Source: CAZWLY01 sp964634465 (GTDB lineage: Bacteria > Desulfobacterota > Desulfarculia > G963662305). From it: a stretch of 64,000 nucleotides of DNA. Positions 56,762-64,000 of this stretch are shown one piece after another. The position numbers and the translations under genes are program-made. The notes under the pieces are model-generated. The model was not told the origin of the DNA. It saw only the letters and a program-made list of their open reading frames with translations, and did not search any database. The stretch spans positions 124,001-188,000 of the forward strand of contig CAZWLY010000004.1 of NCBI GenBank assembly GCA_964634465.1, read 5' to 3'. How positions within the stretch are numbered: position 1 is the first letter of the stretch; every line of letters starts with the position of its first letter.

Positions 56762-58993
56762 CTAGCCGGGGCCGGAATCGCGCCGGCGGTCCCGGCCGGT
56801 CGATATAAGCGCCCCGTCCAAGACTTCCCGAACCTTTTGGAGCAGGCCGGCGAGGCGGTAGGGCTTGCCGATGAATCCGGCCACGCCTTTGTCCGCCAAT
56901 TCTTCGATCCGGTCTTCCACCGGATAGCCGCTGGCGATGATGATCTTCACCTCCGGATCGAGCTTCATCAGCTCCTCGAGACATTGATCCCCGCCCATGC
57001 CGGGCATTCCCAAATCGAGGATGACCAGCTCGATCTCGCCCCGTTGGTCCCGGTAGATATCGAGGGCCGCCTTTCCGCTCGAGGCGGTCAGGACCCGATA
57101 GCCGTACTGACTCAACAGGTCCTGGGCGACCTCCAGGATCGGGATCTCATCGTCCACGACCAGAATCGTCTCGACGCCGGCCGGGATGTCCTCTTCCGGT
57201 TCCTCGACGGCTCCTTCTGCGGCCGCACTCGCCGCCGGCAGGTAGACCTTGAAGATGGTCCCCTGGTCGATTTCGCTGTAGCAGGTGATCTGGCCGCCGT
57301 GGGCCTTGACGATGCCGTAGGCCGTGGCCAGTCCCAGCCCGGTGCCTTGGCCGATCTTCTTGGTGGTGAAGAAGGGCTCGAATATGCGGTCCAGGGTTTC
57401 CCTGTTCATGCCCGTACCGGTGTCCTGGATCGACAACTGGACGTAACGCCCAGGCTTCAATCCCAGATAGCGACGGCAGTGCTCCTTGTCCAGGAACACA
57501 TTCTCCGTCTTGAAGATCAACCGGCCGCCGTCGGGCATGGCGTCGCGCGCGTTGGTGGCCAGATTCAGGATGATCTGCTCCAACTGGGTCGCATCGGCGT
57601 CGATCGGCCACAAGTCCTCGGCCAGGTGGACCTCGATGTCGATCGTCTTGGGGAGGGCGCTTCCCAGCAACCCGGCGGCCTGCCCGATCTCGTCGTTGAG
57701 GTCGAGCGACTGTTTTTGACTTTCCACCTTGCGGCTGAAGGTCAAAAGCTGGCGGACCAGCTCGGTGGCCCTCTGGATCGACTTGTCTATCTTGGTCAGG
57801 TACCCGGCGGCCGAATCGGAGGGGTCGCCCTTTATCAGCAACAGTTGGACGCTTCCGGAGATGACCTGGAGAATGTTGTTGAAGTCGTGGGCCACCCCGC
57901 CGGCCAGGGCGCCCACCGCTTCCATCTTTTGGGCCTGTCTGAGCTGAGCCTCCATCTTTCTTTGTTCGGTGACGTCACGCAGGTTGATGACGCTGCCGAC
58001 TGGGCCGCCGTCGCTATTCCGCATCACCGCGGCGCTGACGCTGACGTCGAGAATCCGGCCCCACTTGTCGTAGCGGCGGGTTTGAACACTGGAGAAACTC
58101 TCGCCCCGCTTGACCCGTTCGATTATCTCCAATGTCTCGGGCTTGGCCTCCTGGGGCACGAAATCTATTCGCCGGCCCAAGACCTCCTCCAGTCTCCAGC
58201 CAAAGACGCGGGTGAAAGCCGGATTGAGATAGGTGACCCTGCCGGTCATGTCGTAGAGCACCACCGGGTCGGGCGCGACCTCCAGTATCTTGTGGTAGCG
58301 CTCTTCGCTCTCCCGGAGCGCCTCTCTGGCTCTTTTATCGTCGGTTACGTCGATGAAGCTCTCCACGATGCCCAACCTTTCGCCGTCAGCCCCCAGGTAC
58401 GGCGCCGCCGTGGCGAAGCAAGAGATCGTCGCCCCGTTGCGGAGGTCCATTTCGGCTTCATATTCGACAAGTTCCCGCCCCTCCATGATGGCGGTCATCG
58501 GGCAATCGAGGGTGTGGCAGAGGGGGACGGTCCAGGTTTCGTGGCACTTCCGGCCGACTATTTCGTCCTTGGGGAGACCCAACAGGCCGGAAAGTCTATC
58601 GTTTACTCGAAGGACGGTGAAGTCCCTGCCGATCACGGTCATGGCCATGGCCGGGGCGTTGAACGCCTGATCCAGTTCGGCGTAGGCGAGCTTGAGGGAG
58701 TTCTCCGAACGTTTGATCGATTTGAAGAGAGGCGTTATCCAGGCCAGGCCGATCACCATGAGCGCTGAAATCGCCAGCGCAACCAGTTCCACGCTCAAGT
58801 CACGGGGGAGAACCCCGTTTCCCGACGCGACATGATAGAGAGTGATGCTTCGCCGCCAGCCCATCAGGATGATGGCGAGAGACAACACCAGCCATCCGCT
58901 CCGCCGGCCAGTGATGGAGATCAAGCGCAGGGCCATGAAGGCGGCCGCGAACTGCAGCAGGACGGATGTCCCCAGAATCGACAAGATGAGCAT
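56762..58993 (-). CDS. Hybrid sensor histidine kinase (membrane, two PAS, HisKA, HATPase, receiver)
   Basis: 743 residues. Two or three membrane helices at the N terminus (about 1-90); PAS 1 (about 105-220) with a cysteine set CHETWTVPLCHTLDCPM that could hold a metal or cluster; PAS 2 (about 230-350) with YLNPAFTRVFGW; HisKA with phospho-His in GGVAHDFNNILQ; HATPase with NLATNARDAMPDGG and GTGLGLATAYGIVKAHGG; and a C-terminal receiver with D in VILDLGMPGMGG. It starts a phosphorelay in response to an unknown signal, possibly redox. No DNA-binding output is attached. Confidence 0.9.
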   Translation of the reverse strand: MLILSILGTSVLLQFAAAFMALRLISITGRRSGWLVLSLAIILMGWRRSITLYHVASGNGVLPRDLSVELVALAISALMVIGLAWITPLFKSIKRSENSLKLAYAELDQAFNAPAMAMTVIGRDFTVLRVNDRLSGLLGLPKDEIVGRKCHETWTVPLCHTLDCPMTAIMEGRELVEYEAEMDLRNGATISCFATAAPYLGADGERLGIVESFIDVTDDKRAREALRESEERYHKILEVAPDPVVLYDMTGRVTYLNPAFTRVFGWRLEEVLGRRIDFVPQEAKPETLEIIERVKRGESFSSVQTRRYDKWGRILDVSVSAAVMRNSDGGPVGSVINLRDVTEQRKMEAQLRQAQKMEAVGALAGGVAHDFNNILQVISGSVQLLLIKGDPSDSAAGYLTKIDKSIQRATELVRQLLTFSRKVESQKQSLDLNDEIGQAAGLLGSALPKTIDIEVHLAEDLWPIDADATQLEQIILNLATNARDAMPDGGRLIFKTENVFLDKEHCRRYLGLKPGRYVQLSIQDTGTGMNRETLDRIFEPFFTTKKIGQGTGLGLATAYGIVKAHGGQITCYSEIDQGTIFKVYLPAASAAAEGAVEEPEEDIPAGVETILVVDDEIPILEVAQDLLSQYGYRVLTASSGKAALDIYRDQRGEIELVILDLGMPGMGGDQCLEELMKLDPEVKIIIASGYPVEDRIEELADKGVAGFIGKPYRLAGLLQKVREVLDGALISTGRDRRRDSGPG

Positions 58994-59126
58994 GTCGTTC
59001 CCACTACCGGCCGGTGGAAGGCTTTCGGGCGCGCCTCACTGCGCCGCCACGCCGGAAAGGCAAGGATCGATTCGCTGAGGGGGCGGCTGGTTAAGCCGCC
59101 CGGCCGCCCCCTCCCAAGGCCCGGTC

Positions 59127-61043
59127 TCAAAAGTCATGAAGATCGTCTTCATCCAGCGGGATGACCTTGTCGGGCGAAACTTCATGACCGATTTGCCGGG
59201 GAACGGTTCGGACCTCCCGCCCGGCTTCGTTTTGCCGCCGGACCAGACTCACCCATCTCAACCTCGAACCGCCCGTTTTTTTCCGGTCGCCGTTGGCGCC
59301 GCCGACTACGGCCATCAACTGATCGACCATGTCCTTCATCACTTCGGCCTGGGCGCTCATTTCCTCGGAGGCCGAGGCGCTCTCCTCGGCGCTGGAGGCG
59401 TTGCCCTGGGTCACCTGATCGAGCTGGCCCATGGCGATGTTGATCTGATCGACGCCCTGAGCCTGTTCGCTGGAGGCGGCGGCTATCTCGGTCACCAGTC
59501 CCGAGACCTTGTTGACCGCGTCGGTGACCTCCTTGAATCCGTCCTGGGTCTTGGCGACCAGGTCCGAACCTTGGCCGATTCGGTTGACCATGTCGTCCAC
59601 CAGGGCCTGGGTGCCCTTGGCCGCCTCGGCCGCCCGCATGGCCAGGTTGCGGACCTCGTCGGCGACCACGGCGAAGCCGGCGCCCGCCTCTCCGGCCCGG
59701 GCCGCCTCCACGGCGGCGTTGAGAGCGAGCAGGTTGGTCTGGAAGGCGATCTCGTCGATGGACTTGACGATCTTGCCGGTCTCTCCGCCCAACTCGGCGA
59801 TCTGCTCCATGGAGCCGGCCATCTGGGCCATGGCCTGGCCGGCGTCGATCACCGTCTGTTTGGCCTCCCTCATCAGCGAGTCGGCTTGGCCGGCGTTGTC
59901 GGCGTTGGTCCTGATCATCGAGGACATCTCCTCCAGGGACGCAGACGTCTCTTCCAGCGCCGCCGCCTGTTCGCTGGCCCCTTCGGCCAGGCTCTGGGAG
60001 GATGAAGAGACCTGGGTCGAAGCCGAAGCCACCTGCTCGGCGCCGGCGCCGAGAGCGTCGATGATGCGGTTGAGCGGCTTGGTGATGGAGCGCGAGATGA
60101 AGAAACTCAGCAGCAGGCCGACGAGGATGGCCGCCGCCGAGATTATCAGGGCCACCATCCGCTGGGCCGCGGCGTCCTTCACCATCGTCTTCTCTATTTC
60201 GGCGCTGACTTTGGCGCTGGCGGCCTGAAGGCTGCGCCCGCTCTCGAACATGCCTTCCACCGCTTTTTTCTGGGCCAAGGTGAAGGTGAGGGCTCGCTGG
60301 AACGATTTCTGGTAATCCTTGGCTTCCTTCTCCAGCCTGGCCATCGCCTGTCTCATCTGGGCGCTTTTGAAGCGGGAGAGCAGGGTACCGGCTTTGGCCA
60401 CCATGGCGGCGGTGTTTTTCGACGCCTGATCGGCGTAGCCTTGCTCGCCGGTAAGGATGAACTCTTTTTCCTGGCGGCGGGCGTTCAGGACGTGAGTCAC
60501 GATTTCGCTCAGCGTATCTCGCTTGGCTATCAGATCGTCTATCACCTCTATAGAGGCGTTTTCGTTTCGGGCCTTCAAGTACTTCGCCCGCATGTCGGTC
60601 ATCAGATCGAGGGCCAACCGCTCGGCCTCCTTGGCCTGGCGGAGCATGTCGGCCTGGGCCTCTTTTCGCCGTGCGCTCGCCTCGTGATAACGGTCGAACT
60701 GCTCTTTATACCCGGCCAGATAGTTCAGAATTCCTCTCATCTCGTTTTTATGGACGTCGTTGGCCAGACTCGTCCCCAGCCGTTGGGCGTCGCCCTTCAA
60801 CGCCTCGAGTTTGTCTTTGATGTCCGCGGCGACTTCCTCTTCGCCGGTGATGACGTATTTTTTCTCCTGCTCGATCACCCGCAGCATGTCTCTCACCAGC
60901 CGATTGACCGCCAATACGCCCTGGCTCTCCTCTTCCAGACCGGTCAGAGCCCAATGGGCCACTATGGCCGCAGCGCAAAGCATGACCAATACCGACCCAA
61001 AGCCGATCGCCAGTTTTACCCCGACTCTTACGTTGTTAAGCAT
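59127..61043 (-). CDS. Methyl-accepting chemotaxis protein
   Basis: 638 residues. A membrane helix (about 10-30), an extracellular helical-bundle sensor (about 40-290), a second helix (about 295-320) with SRSITKPLNRIIDAL, and the long cytoplasmic signalling coil. The tip is EIAFQTNLLALNAAVEAARAGE with GFAVVADEVRNLA, canonical. The C-terminal tail ends PLDEDDLHDF, acidic, common in Desulfobacterota receptors. The stop and start adjoin the CheW gene upstream by a single base. Confidence 0.93.
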   Translation of the reverse strand: MLNNVRVGVKLAIGFGSVLVMLCAAAIVAHWALTGLEEESQGVLAVNRLVRDMLRVIEQEKKYVITGEEEVAADIKDKLEALKGDAQRLGTSLANDVHKNEMRGILNYLAGYKEQFDRYHEASARRKEAQADMLRQAKEAERLALDLMTDMRAKYLKARNENASIEVIDDLIAKRDTLSEIVTHVLNARRQEKEFILTGEQGYADQASKNTAAMVAKAGTLLSRFKSAQMRQAMARLEKEAKDYQKSFQRALTFTLAQKKAVEGMFESGRSLQAASAKVSAEIEKTMVKDAAAQRMVALIISAAAILVGLLLSFFISRSITKPLNRIIDALGAGAEQVASASTQVSSSSQSLAEGASEQAAALEETSASLEEMSSMIRTNADNAGQADSLMREAKQTVIDAGQAMAQMAGSMEQIAELGGETGKIVKSIDEIAFQTNLLALNAAVEAARAGEAGAGFAVVADEVRNLAMRAAEAAKGTQALVDDMVNRIGQGSDLVAKTQDGFKEVTDAVNKVSGLVTEIAAASSEQAQGVDQINIAMGQLDQVTQGNASSAEESASASEEMSAQAEVMKDMVDQLMAVVGGANGDRKKTGGSRLRWVSLVRRQNEAGREVRTVPRQIGHEVSPDKVIPLDEDDLHDF

Positions 61044-61610
61044 CTACACAACCCTCTTTTCCTCGTGCGACACACCAGGAATCCCCCAGCGGTCGCTGCC
61101 CGGCCCGGTGTGGCTTCGGGCCGCCTCCCCGGAGCGAACCACCCGATCGATGTCGAGCAATATCTTGACTCCGCTTTCGATCTTGGCCATGCCGAGGATG
61201 CATTCGTTGTCCCAAACGGTTCCAAAAGACGGCGTCTCCTCTATGTCGCCCGCCTTGATGTTCATTACTTCGGAGACGGAATCGACCACGACGCCCATCC
61301 GGACATTCCCTTCCCCGTTTCCGACTTCGACGACGACGATGCAGGTTTTGTCGGCGTCGCCGGCCTGTTCCAGACTGAAGAGACTCCTCAAATCGACGAT
61401 CGGGATCACCTTGCCCCGGAGATTGATCACCCCTCTGATGAAGGGCGGCGCCTGGGGTACGGTGGTGATGGTCATCATTCCGATGATCTCCTTGACCTTC
61501 AAAATGCCGATGCCGTACTCCTCCCCGGCCAAGGTGAAGGTCAGATACTTCCCCTCCGCCGCAGGCAAGACTCCGACTCCCTGTTCCTGTCCTTCCAAAT
61601 GTGCGTCCAT
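61044..61610 (-). CDS. cheW: CheW chemotaxis coupling protein
   Basis: 188 residues. The CheW core is clear: LTFTLAGEEYGIGILKVKEIIGMMTI, then PFIRGVINLRGKVIPIVDLR, and VVVDSVSEVMNI. A tail of about 35 residues with RSGEAARSHTG is added at the C terminus. It links the receptor to the CheA kinase. It is read directly before the MCP, so the two form a receptor-coupler pair. CheA is not in the window. Confidence 0.93.
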   Translation of the reverse strand: MDAHLEGQEQGVGVLPAAEGKYLTFTLAGEEYGIGILKVKEIIGMMTITTVPQAPPFIRGVINLRGKVIPIVDLRSLFSLEQAGDADKTCIVVVEVGNGEGNVRMGVVVDSVSEVMNIKAGDIEETPSFGTVWDNECILGMAKIESGVKILLDIDRVVRSGEAARSHTGPGSDRWGIPGVSHEEKRVV

Positions 61611-62437
61611 AACCCCCTCTTTTCTCTAAGAATCTCTGATCGGCCGCCGCCGCTTTTCGATGCGGCGGCCGGGTGTGAAAACATTGATCCGGCATAGACC
61701 GAACAAGCGCATCGGCGCCCTATGCCTCCCGGCGGCGATCGCCGATCCTTTGCCGGAAACGCCCGGAACGAACGGGCACATGCCGGGACGGATTCGCGGG
61801 CCGGCCGCCCTTCCTTTTTTCTTGTCTATCGCCACAGTGTCACCGTTGAGGAGTCAAGTGGAGCAGTTCATGGAGAGCAGGCGGGCCGCAGCGTAGTTGG
61901 CGCTGTTTCGGGAGTGATCCATTTCCCCAATTCTTCCTGACGAGGCCGAAAGCGATTGCTTGGCCGGAGGATGTTTACGGCCGGAACGGAGACTTGCTCG
62001 CTGTTTGGCGGGCGGGCAAAACCGGAACTGCATGCGGTAAAGACGAATCGCGGCGCTCGACCCGATTGCGACCGGCGATATCCCTCCGCTCCGTTGAACT
62101 CCTCTCAAAATCGCTGGCCTCCTTTTTTGCCTTCCGCGTTCGTTTTTGACCGAAACCAATTTTCTCAGAGACACATCAAACATCACATTACGAGTCGAAA
62201 ACGTCTCTGTCTAAATAAGGATATCGCAGTTATGATGCAGAACAATTGGCGAGGTTGCGTATTTGATGATCTAACCTGGCAGGATAGACGGCGACATTTT
62301 CCCCGAGGAAGTATCAGGCCCGGCCTGATATGAAACTAAGACATTGAACGCCGAGCATGGTTGTTTGCCGTCTTGCTCGAAGAATTGGAAGGCGAGCGAT
62401 TTTTCTCCGCCGGTTTTGTGAACCGGCGGCAGAAAGG
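61611..62437. other. Long intergenic region without a supportable gene
   Basis: About 830 bases between the CheW start and the receiver gene stop, both on the minus strand. Several short open frames exist on both strands, but none has a good start signal or conserved-looking protein. I found no tRNA-like or known riboswitch pattern. A hairpin at 62407-62429 is described separately. Confidence 0.5.
62407..62429 (-). terminator. Hairpin after the receiver gene (no T run)
   Basis: CCGCCGGTT (62407-62415), TTGTG, AACCGGCGG (62421-62429), a perfect 9-bp stem starting 8 bases after the receiver stop. No T run follows on the minus strand, so its role as a terminator is uncertain. Confidence 0.4.
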
Positions 62438-62839
62438 TTAGAATCCCTTGGCGGCGATCTCCGGACTGAGGTAGGGTTGGTCGGCGGCCGCCGAGTGGAC
62501 GGCGGAGACGAGTTCTTTGGATATCCTGTTCTTGAGAACATAGGCCGAGACGCCCGCCTTGATCATCCCCTGGACATAGCTCCGGCCGGAATGCATCGAC
62601 ACGGCGATGATTTTTATGCTGGGATTCTGGGCCATTATCTGACGAGCGGCCTCAAAACCGTTCAGTTGAGGCATTATCACGTCCATGATGACTATGTCCA
62701 CGGTCGTACTCAGAACTTCTTCCACCGCCGTCTGTCCGTTGTCGGCTTCGCCGATTACTTTGAAACCCGGTTCGTTTTCAAGAAGCGACCTGATTTCCTG
62801 CCGGATGGCGTGGTCGTCGTCAGCTAAAAAGAATCGAAT
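62438..62839 (-). CDS. Stand-alone response-regulator receiver (NarL-type, no output domain)
   Basis: About 133 residues. The receiver has FFLADDDHAIRQEIRSLLENEPGF, phospho-Asp in DIVIMDVIMPQLNG, and conserved Ser and Lys (VSMHSGRSY, VLKNRISKEL). It ends PYLSPEIAAKGF, the linker that in NarL proteins leads to a LuxR HTH, but the protein stops there. The best ribosome site (AAAGGAGGGGAGG) stands 9 nt before an ATT at 62839 and no ATG or GTG is in frame nearby; the frame reaches a TTG at 62968. The start is thus probably non-standard. Possibly paired with the hybrid kinase. Confidence 0.75.
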   Translation of the reverse strand: MRFFLADDDHAIRQEIRSLLENEPGFKVIGEADNGQTAVEEVLSTTVDIVIMDVIMPQLNGFEAARQIMAQNPSIKIIAVSMHSGRSYVQGMIKAGVSAYVLKNRISKELVSAVHSAAADQPYLSPEIAAKGF

Positions 62840-63167
62840 ACACCCTCCCCTCCTTTGGCCGGCGCCGAAAGGACTTCGATACAGTCGATTTTCGACTGCG
62901 GCTATGAAATCAATATAACCGATGGGGTTTCGAAGTGCAATCGACGAAGTGGAGATAGAAGCCGACAAAGACTTCAGTTATGTGATTAACGTGAGGAGTT
63001 TGTTCTGCATTTCCGAATATACACTCATGTCGATATTTTCAACCTACCCAACGACAATGTTTTTCCGACAATCGTCTATAATTCATTGATTGTCGACAGA
63101 TTTTTTATTTGAAAAAATTTTTTGTTTTTGGACTCAAGTTGTTGAATTCATCCTTGTCCGCCGGTTT
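62840..63167. other. AT-rich intergenic region
   Basis: About 330 bases, notably AT-rich compared with its surroundings (long A and T runs at 63095-63140). It has an inverted repeat CGACAATC (63067-63074) and GATTGTCG (63089-63096) followed by a T-rich stretch on the plus strand, where no gene precedes it. It holds the upstream region of the receiver gene; no promoter could be placed with confidence. Confidence 0.5.
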
Positions 63168-63845
63168 CTATTCGGCCAGGTCCCAGGCTGGTTCGAGGTC
63201 CGCCAGCCGCTTTAACAGCCCCGGCACGTGGGCCCAACCGCCGACGTGGATCACCCGGGGATGGCGCTCGGTAAGGCGGCGGATGAACCCGGCCAGATGG
63301 TCCTCGCGCTCGGCGTCGGCCTCGATCGCTTCTCCCCTCTCGATGGCCCGCCGGGCCCGTCGATAGGCCGCCTCGGCCCTGGCCGTGGGCGAGGGATCGT
63401 CGCCGTCGAGGACGGCCCGGACGTTGGCCGTCGAGACCAACTCCCAGGCGTGGGCCAGCTCCCTTTGGCTGGTGACGGCCGGCTCGGCCAGGCGGACCCG
63501 GCCCGGTCCGGCCCAGGCCCTGGCCGCAGTGAACTCCGCCGGCGGCCAGAGGTAGCGGGCCAGGGCGGCGATCCCGCCATGAGCCCAGAGTTCGTCGACG
63601 GTAAGACCGCGTTCGGCGGCGACTTCGGCTAGGCTCCGGCTCAGCCGATCGATCAGGAGGGGGGCGTGGCGACGGCGGAAACTGAGGCTAAGGGGGCTGA
63701 CCTCCACCGAGACCAGCGTTCGGGAGGGCGCAACGCCCGAGCGTTCGAACGCCGCGACGAGCCTGGCCCGGCCGGCCGGGTCGTGATGGACGGCGCCGAT
63801 TATCAAGACTCGCGGCGGTGGAGCCAAAACCGAACCTCCCGGCAA
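63168..63845 (-). CDS. TraB/GumN-like protein, uncertain
   Basis: 225 residues. The N-terminal RVLIIGAVHHDPAGR and LVSVEVSPLSL, and the C-terminal HPRVIHVGGWAHVPGLLKRL, recall the two halves of the TraB/GumN/ChaN fold (GxxH motif plus a late GxxH). The middle is helical and basic. No signal peptide is seen. Members include putative proteases and haem-binding proteins; activity is not shown here. Confidence 0.5.
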   Translation of the reverse strand: MPGGSVLAPPPRVLIIGAVHHDPAGRARLVAAFERSGVAPSRTLVSVEVSPLSLSFRRRHAPLLIDRLSRSLAEVAAERGLTVDELWAHGGIAALARYLWPPAEFTAARAWAGPGRVRLAEPAVTSQRELAHAWELVSTANVRAVLDGDDPSPTARAEAAYRRARRAIERGEAIEADAEREDHLAGFIRRLTERHPRVIHVGGWAHVPGLLKRLADLEPAWDLAE

Positions 63846-63948
63846 TCTCGACTCATTCTATCGCCCTTTGCGCCCGGCGGACAAATCGGGCCACAACCGG
63901 CTTGTCTCCCGGCCGGAAAAATGAAAGAATAGGCGAGGGGGAGATTGT

Positions 63949-64000
63949 ATGCGCAGACGTAGTACCGGCAAGGCCTCGGGCCTGTTCTGCTGGCTGCCGA
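63949..64000 (+). CDS. Start of a gene cut by the window edge
   Basis: An ATG at 63949 preceded by GAGGGGGAG opens a frame (MRRRSTGKASGLFCWLP) to the end of the window. Only 17 codons are seen, so nothing can be said about its product. Confidence 0.45.
   Translation, partial: MRRRSTGKASGLFCWLP

Noticed and set aside
61690..61830. GC-rich hairpins that suggested a c-di-GMP riboswitch before the chemotaxis pair
   Set aside because: The conserved core sequences and receptor motif of GEMM riboswitches are not present on either strand.
61854..62333. Short open frames on both strands in the 0.8-kb gap
   Set aside because: No ribosome site, no domain-like sequence and overlapping frames on both strands.
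63067..63110. Inverted repeat with a T-rich tail as a terminator
   Set aside because: The T run follows on the plus strand, where no gene lies upstream; it is noted only as part of the AT-rich spacer.
1..64000. tRNA, rRNA or CRISPR array
   Set aside because: No tRNA-like cloverleaf, rRNA stretch or spaced repeat array was recognised by eye; a covariance search would be needed to be certain.

Overview
The window is GC-rich bacterial DNA in two parts: about 21 kb at the left is one side of a Mu-like transposable prophage, and the rest is chromosome. The host looks like a member of the Desulfobacterota (former Deltaproteobacteria). The reasons are a DsrK/TmcB-type iron-sulfur protein beside a short cytochrome-b-type membrane subunit, a selenide water dikinase that itself carries selenocysteine, a methyl-accepting chemotaxis protein ending in an acidic tail, and a PAS kinase with a cysteine cluster. 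This placement is inferred from gene content; there is no rRNA in the window.

Prophage (1 to about 21.2 kb). Nearly all genes run on the minus strand, so transcription goes from about 19.4 kb down to 1. The order follows phage Mu: a CI-like repressor with two HTH domains (19455, plus strand) diverges from a Ner-like gene. Then come early regulators, a DDE transposase (MuA-like), an AAA+ ATPase (MuB-like), a run of small zinc-finger and HTH proteins, a DUF4326 protein, Gam, GemA and small membrane proteins. The head module holds gp25-27-like proteins, TerL, a giant portal plus Mu-F fusion with a C-terminal nuclease-like domain, and the protease with a nested scaffold. The decoration and major capsid genes resemble lambda D and E rather than Mu T, followed by head-tail connector genes running off the window. 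The tail, the lysis genes and the other end of the element lie outside. The genes seen are intact.

Chromosome, 21.3-24.5 kb: a plus-strand cluster of CbpA/DnaJ, a TPM-domain membrane protein, a nucleotidyltransferase-like protein and LemA, closed by a strong terminator. 24.6-36.2 kb: a surface-glycan or lipid-linked-sugar locus with methyltransferases, a sulfotransferase, a flippase-like membrane protein, an NAD-sugar epimerase, a GT2 and a GT39-like glycosyltransferase, a polysaccharide deacetylase and two radical SAM enzymes. 36.3-38.4 kb: a two-gene TmcBC/DsrKM-like membrane redox pair. 38.6-44.5 kb: mixed housekeeping and orphan genes (degenerate receiver domain, NudC, TPR protein, GPH-type sugar transporter, DnaB-like ATPase, PilZ protein, small membrane protein).

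44.6-56.6 kb: mostly glycogen metabolism, with a synthase-like GT, debranching enzyme, a second GT, a GH57 amylase and a phosphorylase. It is interrupted by selD (with an in-frame TGA for Sec) and its LysR-type regulator, which carries a one-base deletion near its 3' end. 56.8-62.9 kb: signalling, with a hybrid PAS histidine kinase, a chemoreceptor coupled to CheW, and a stand-alone receiver protein. The window ends with a TraB/GumN-like protein and the first codons of another gene. No tRNA, rRNA or CRISPR array was seen.
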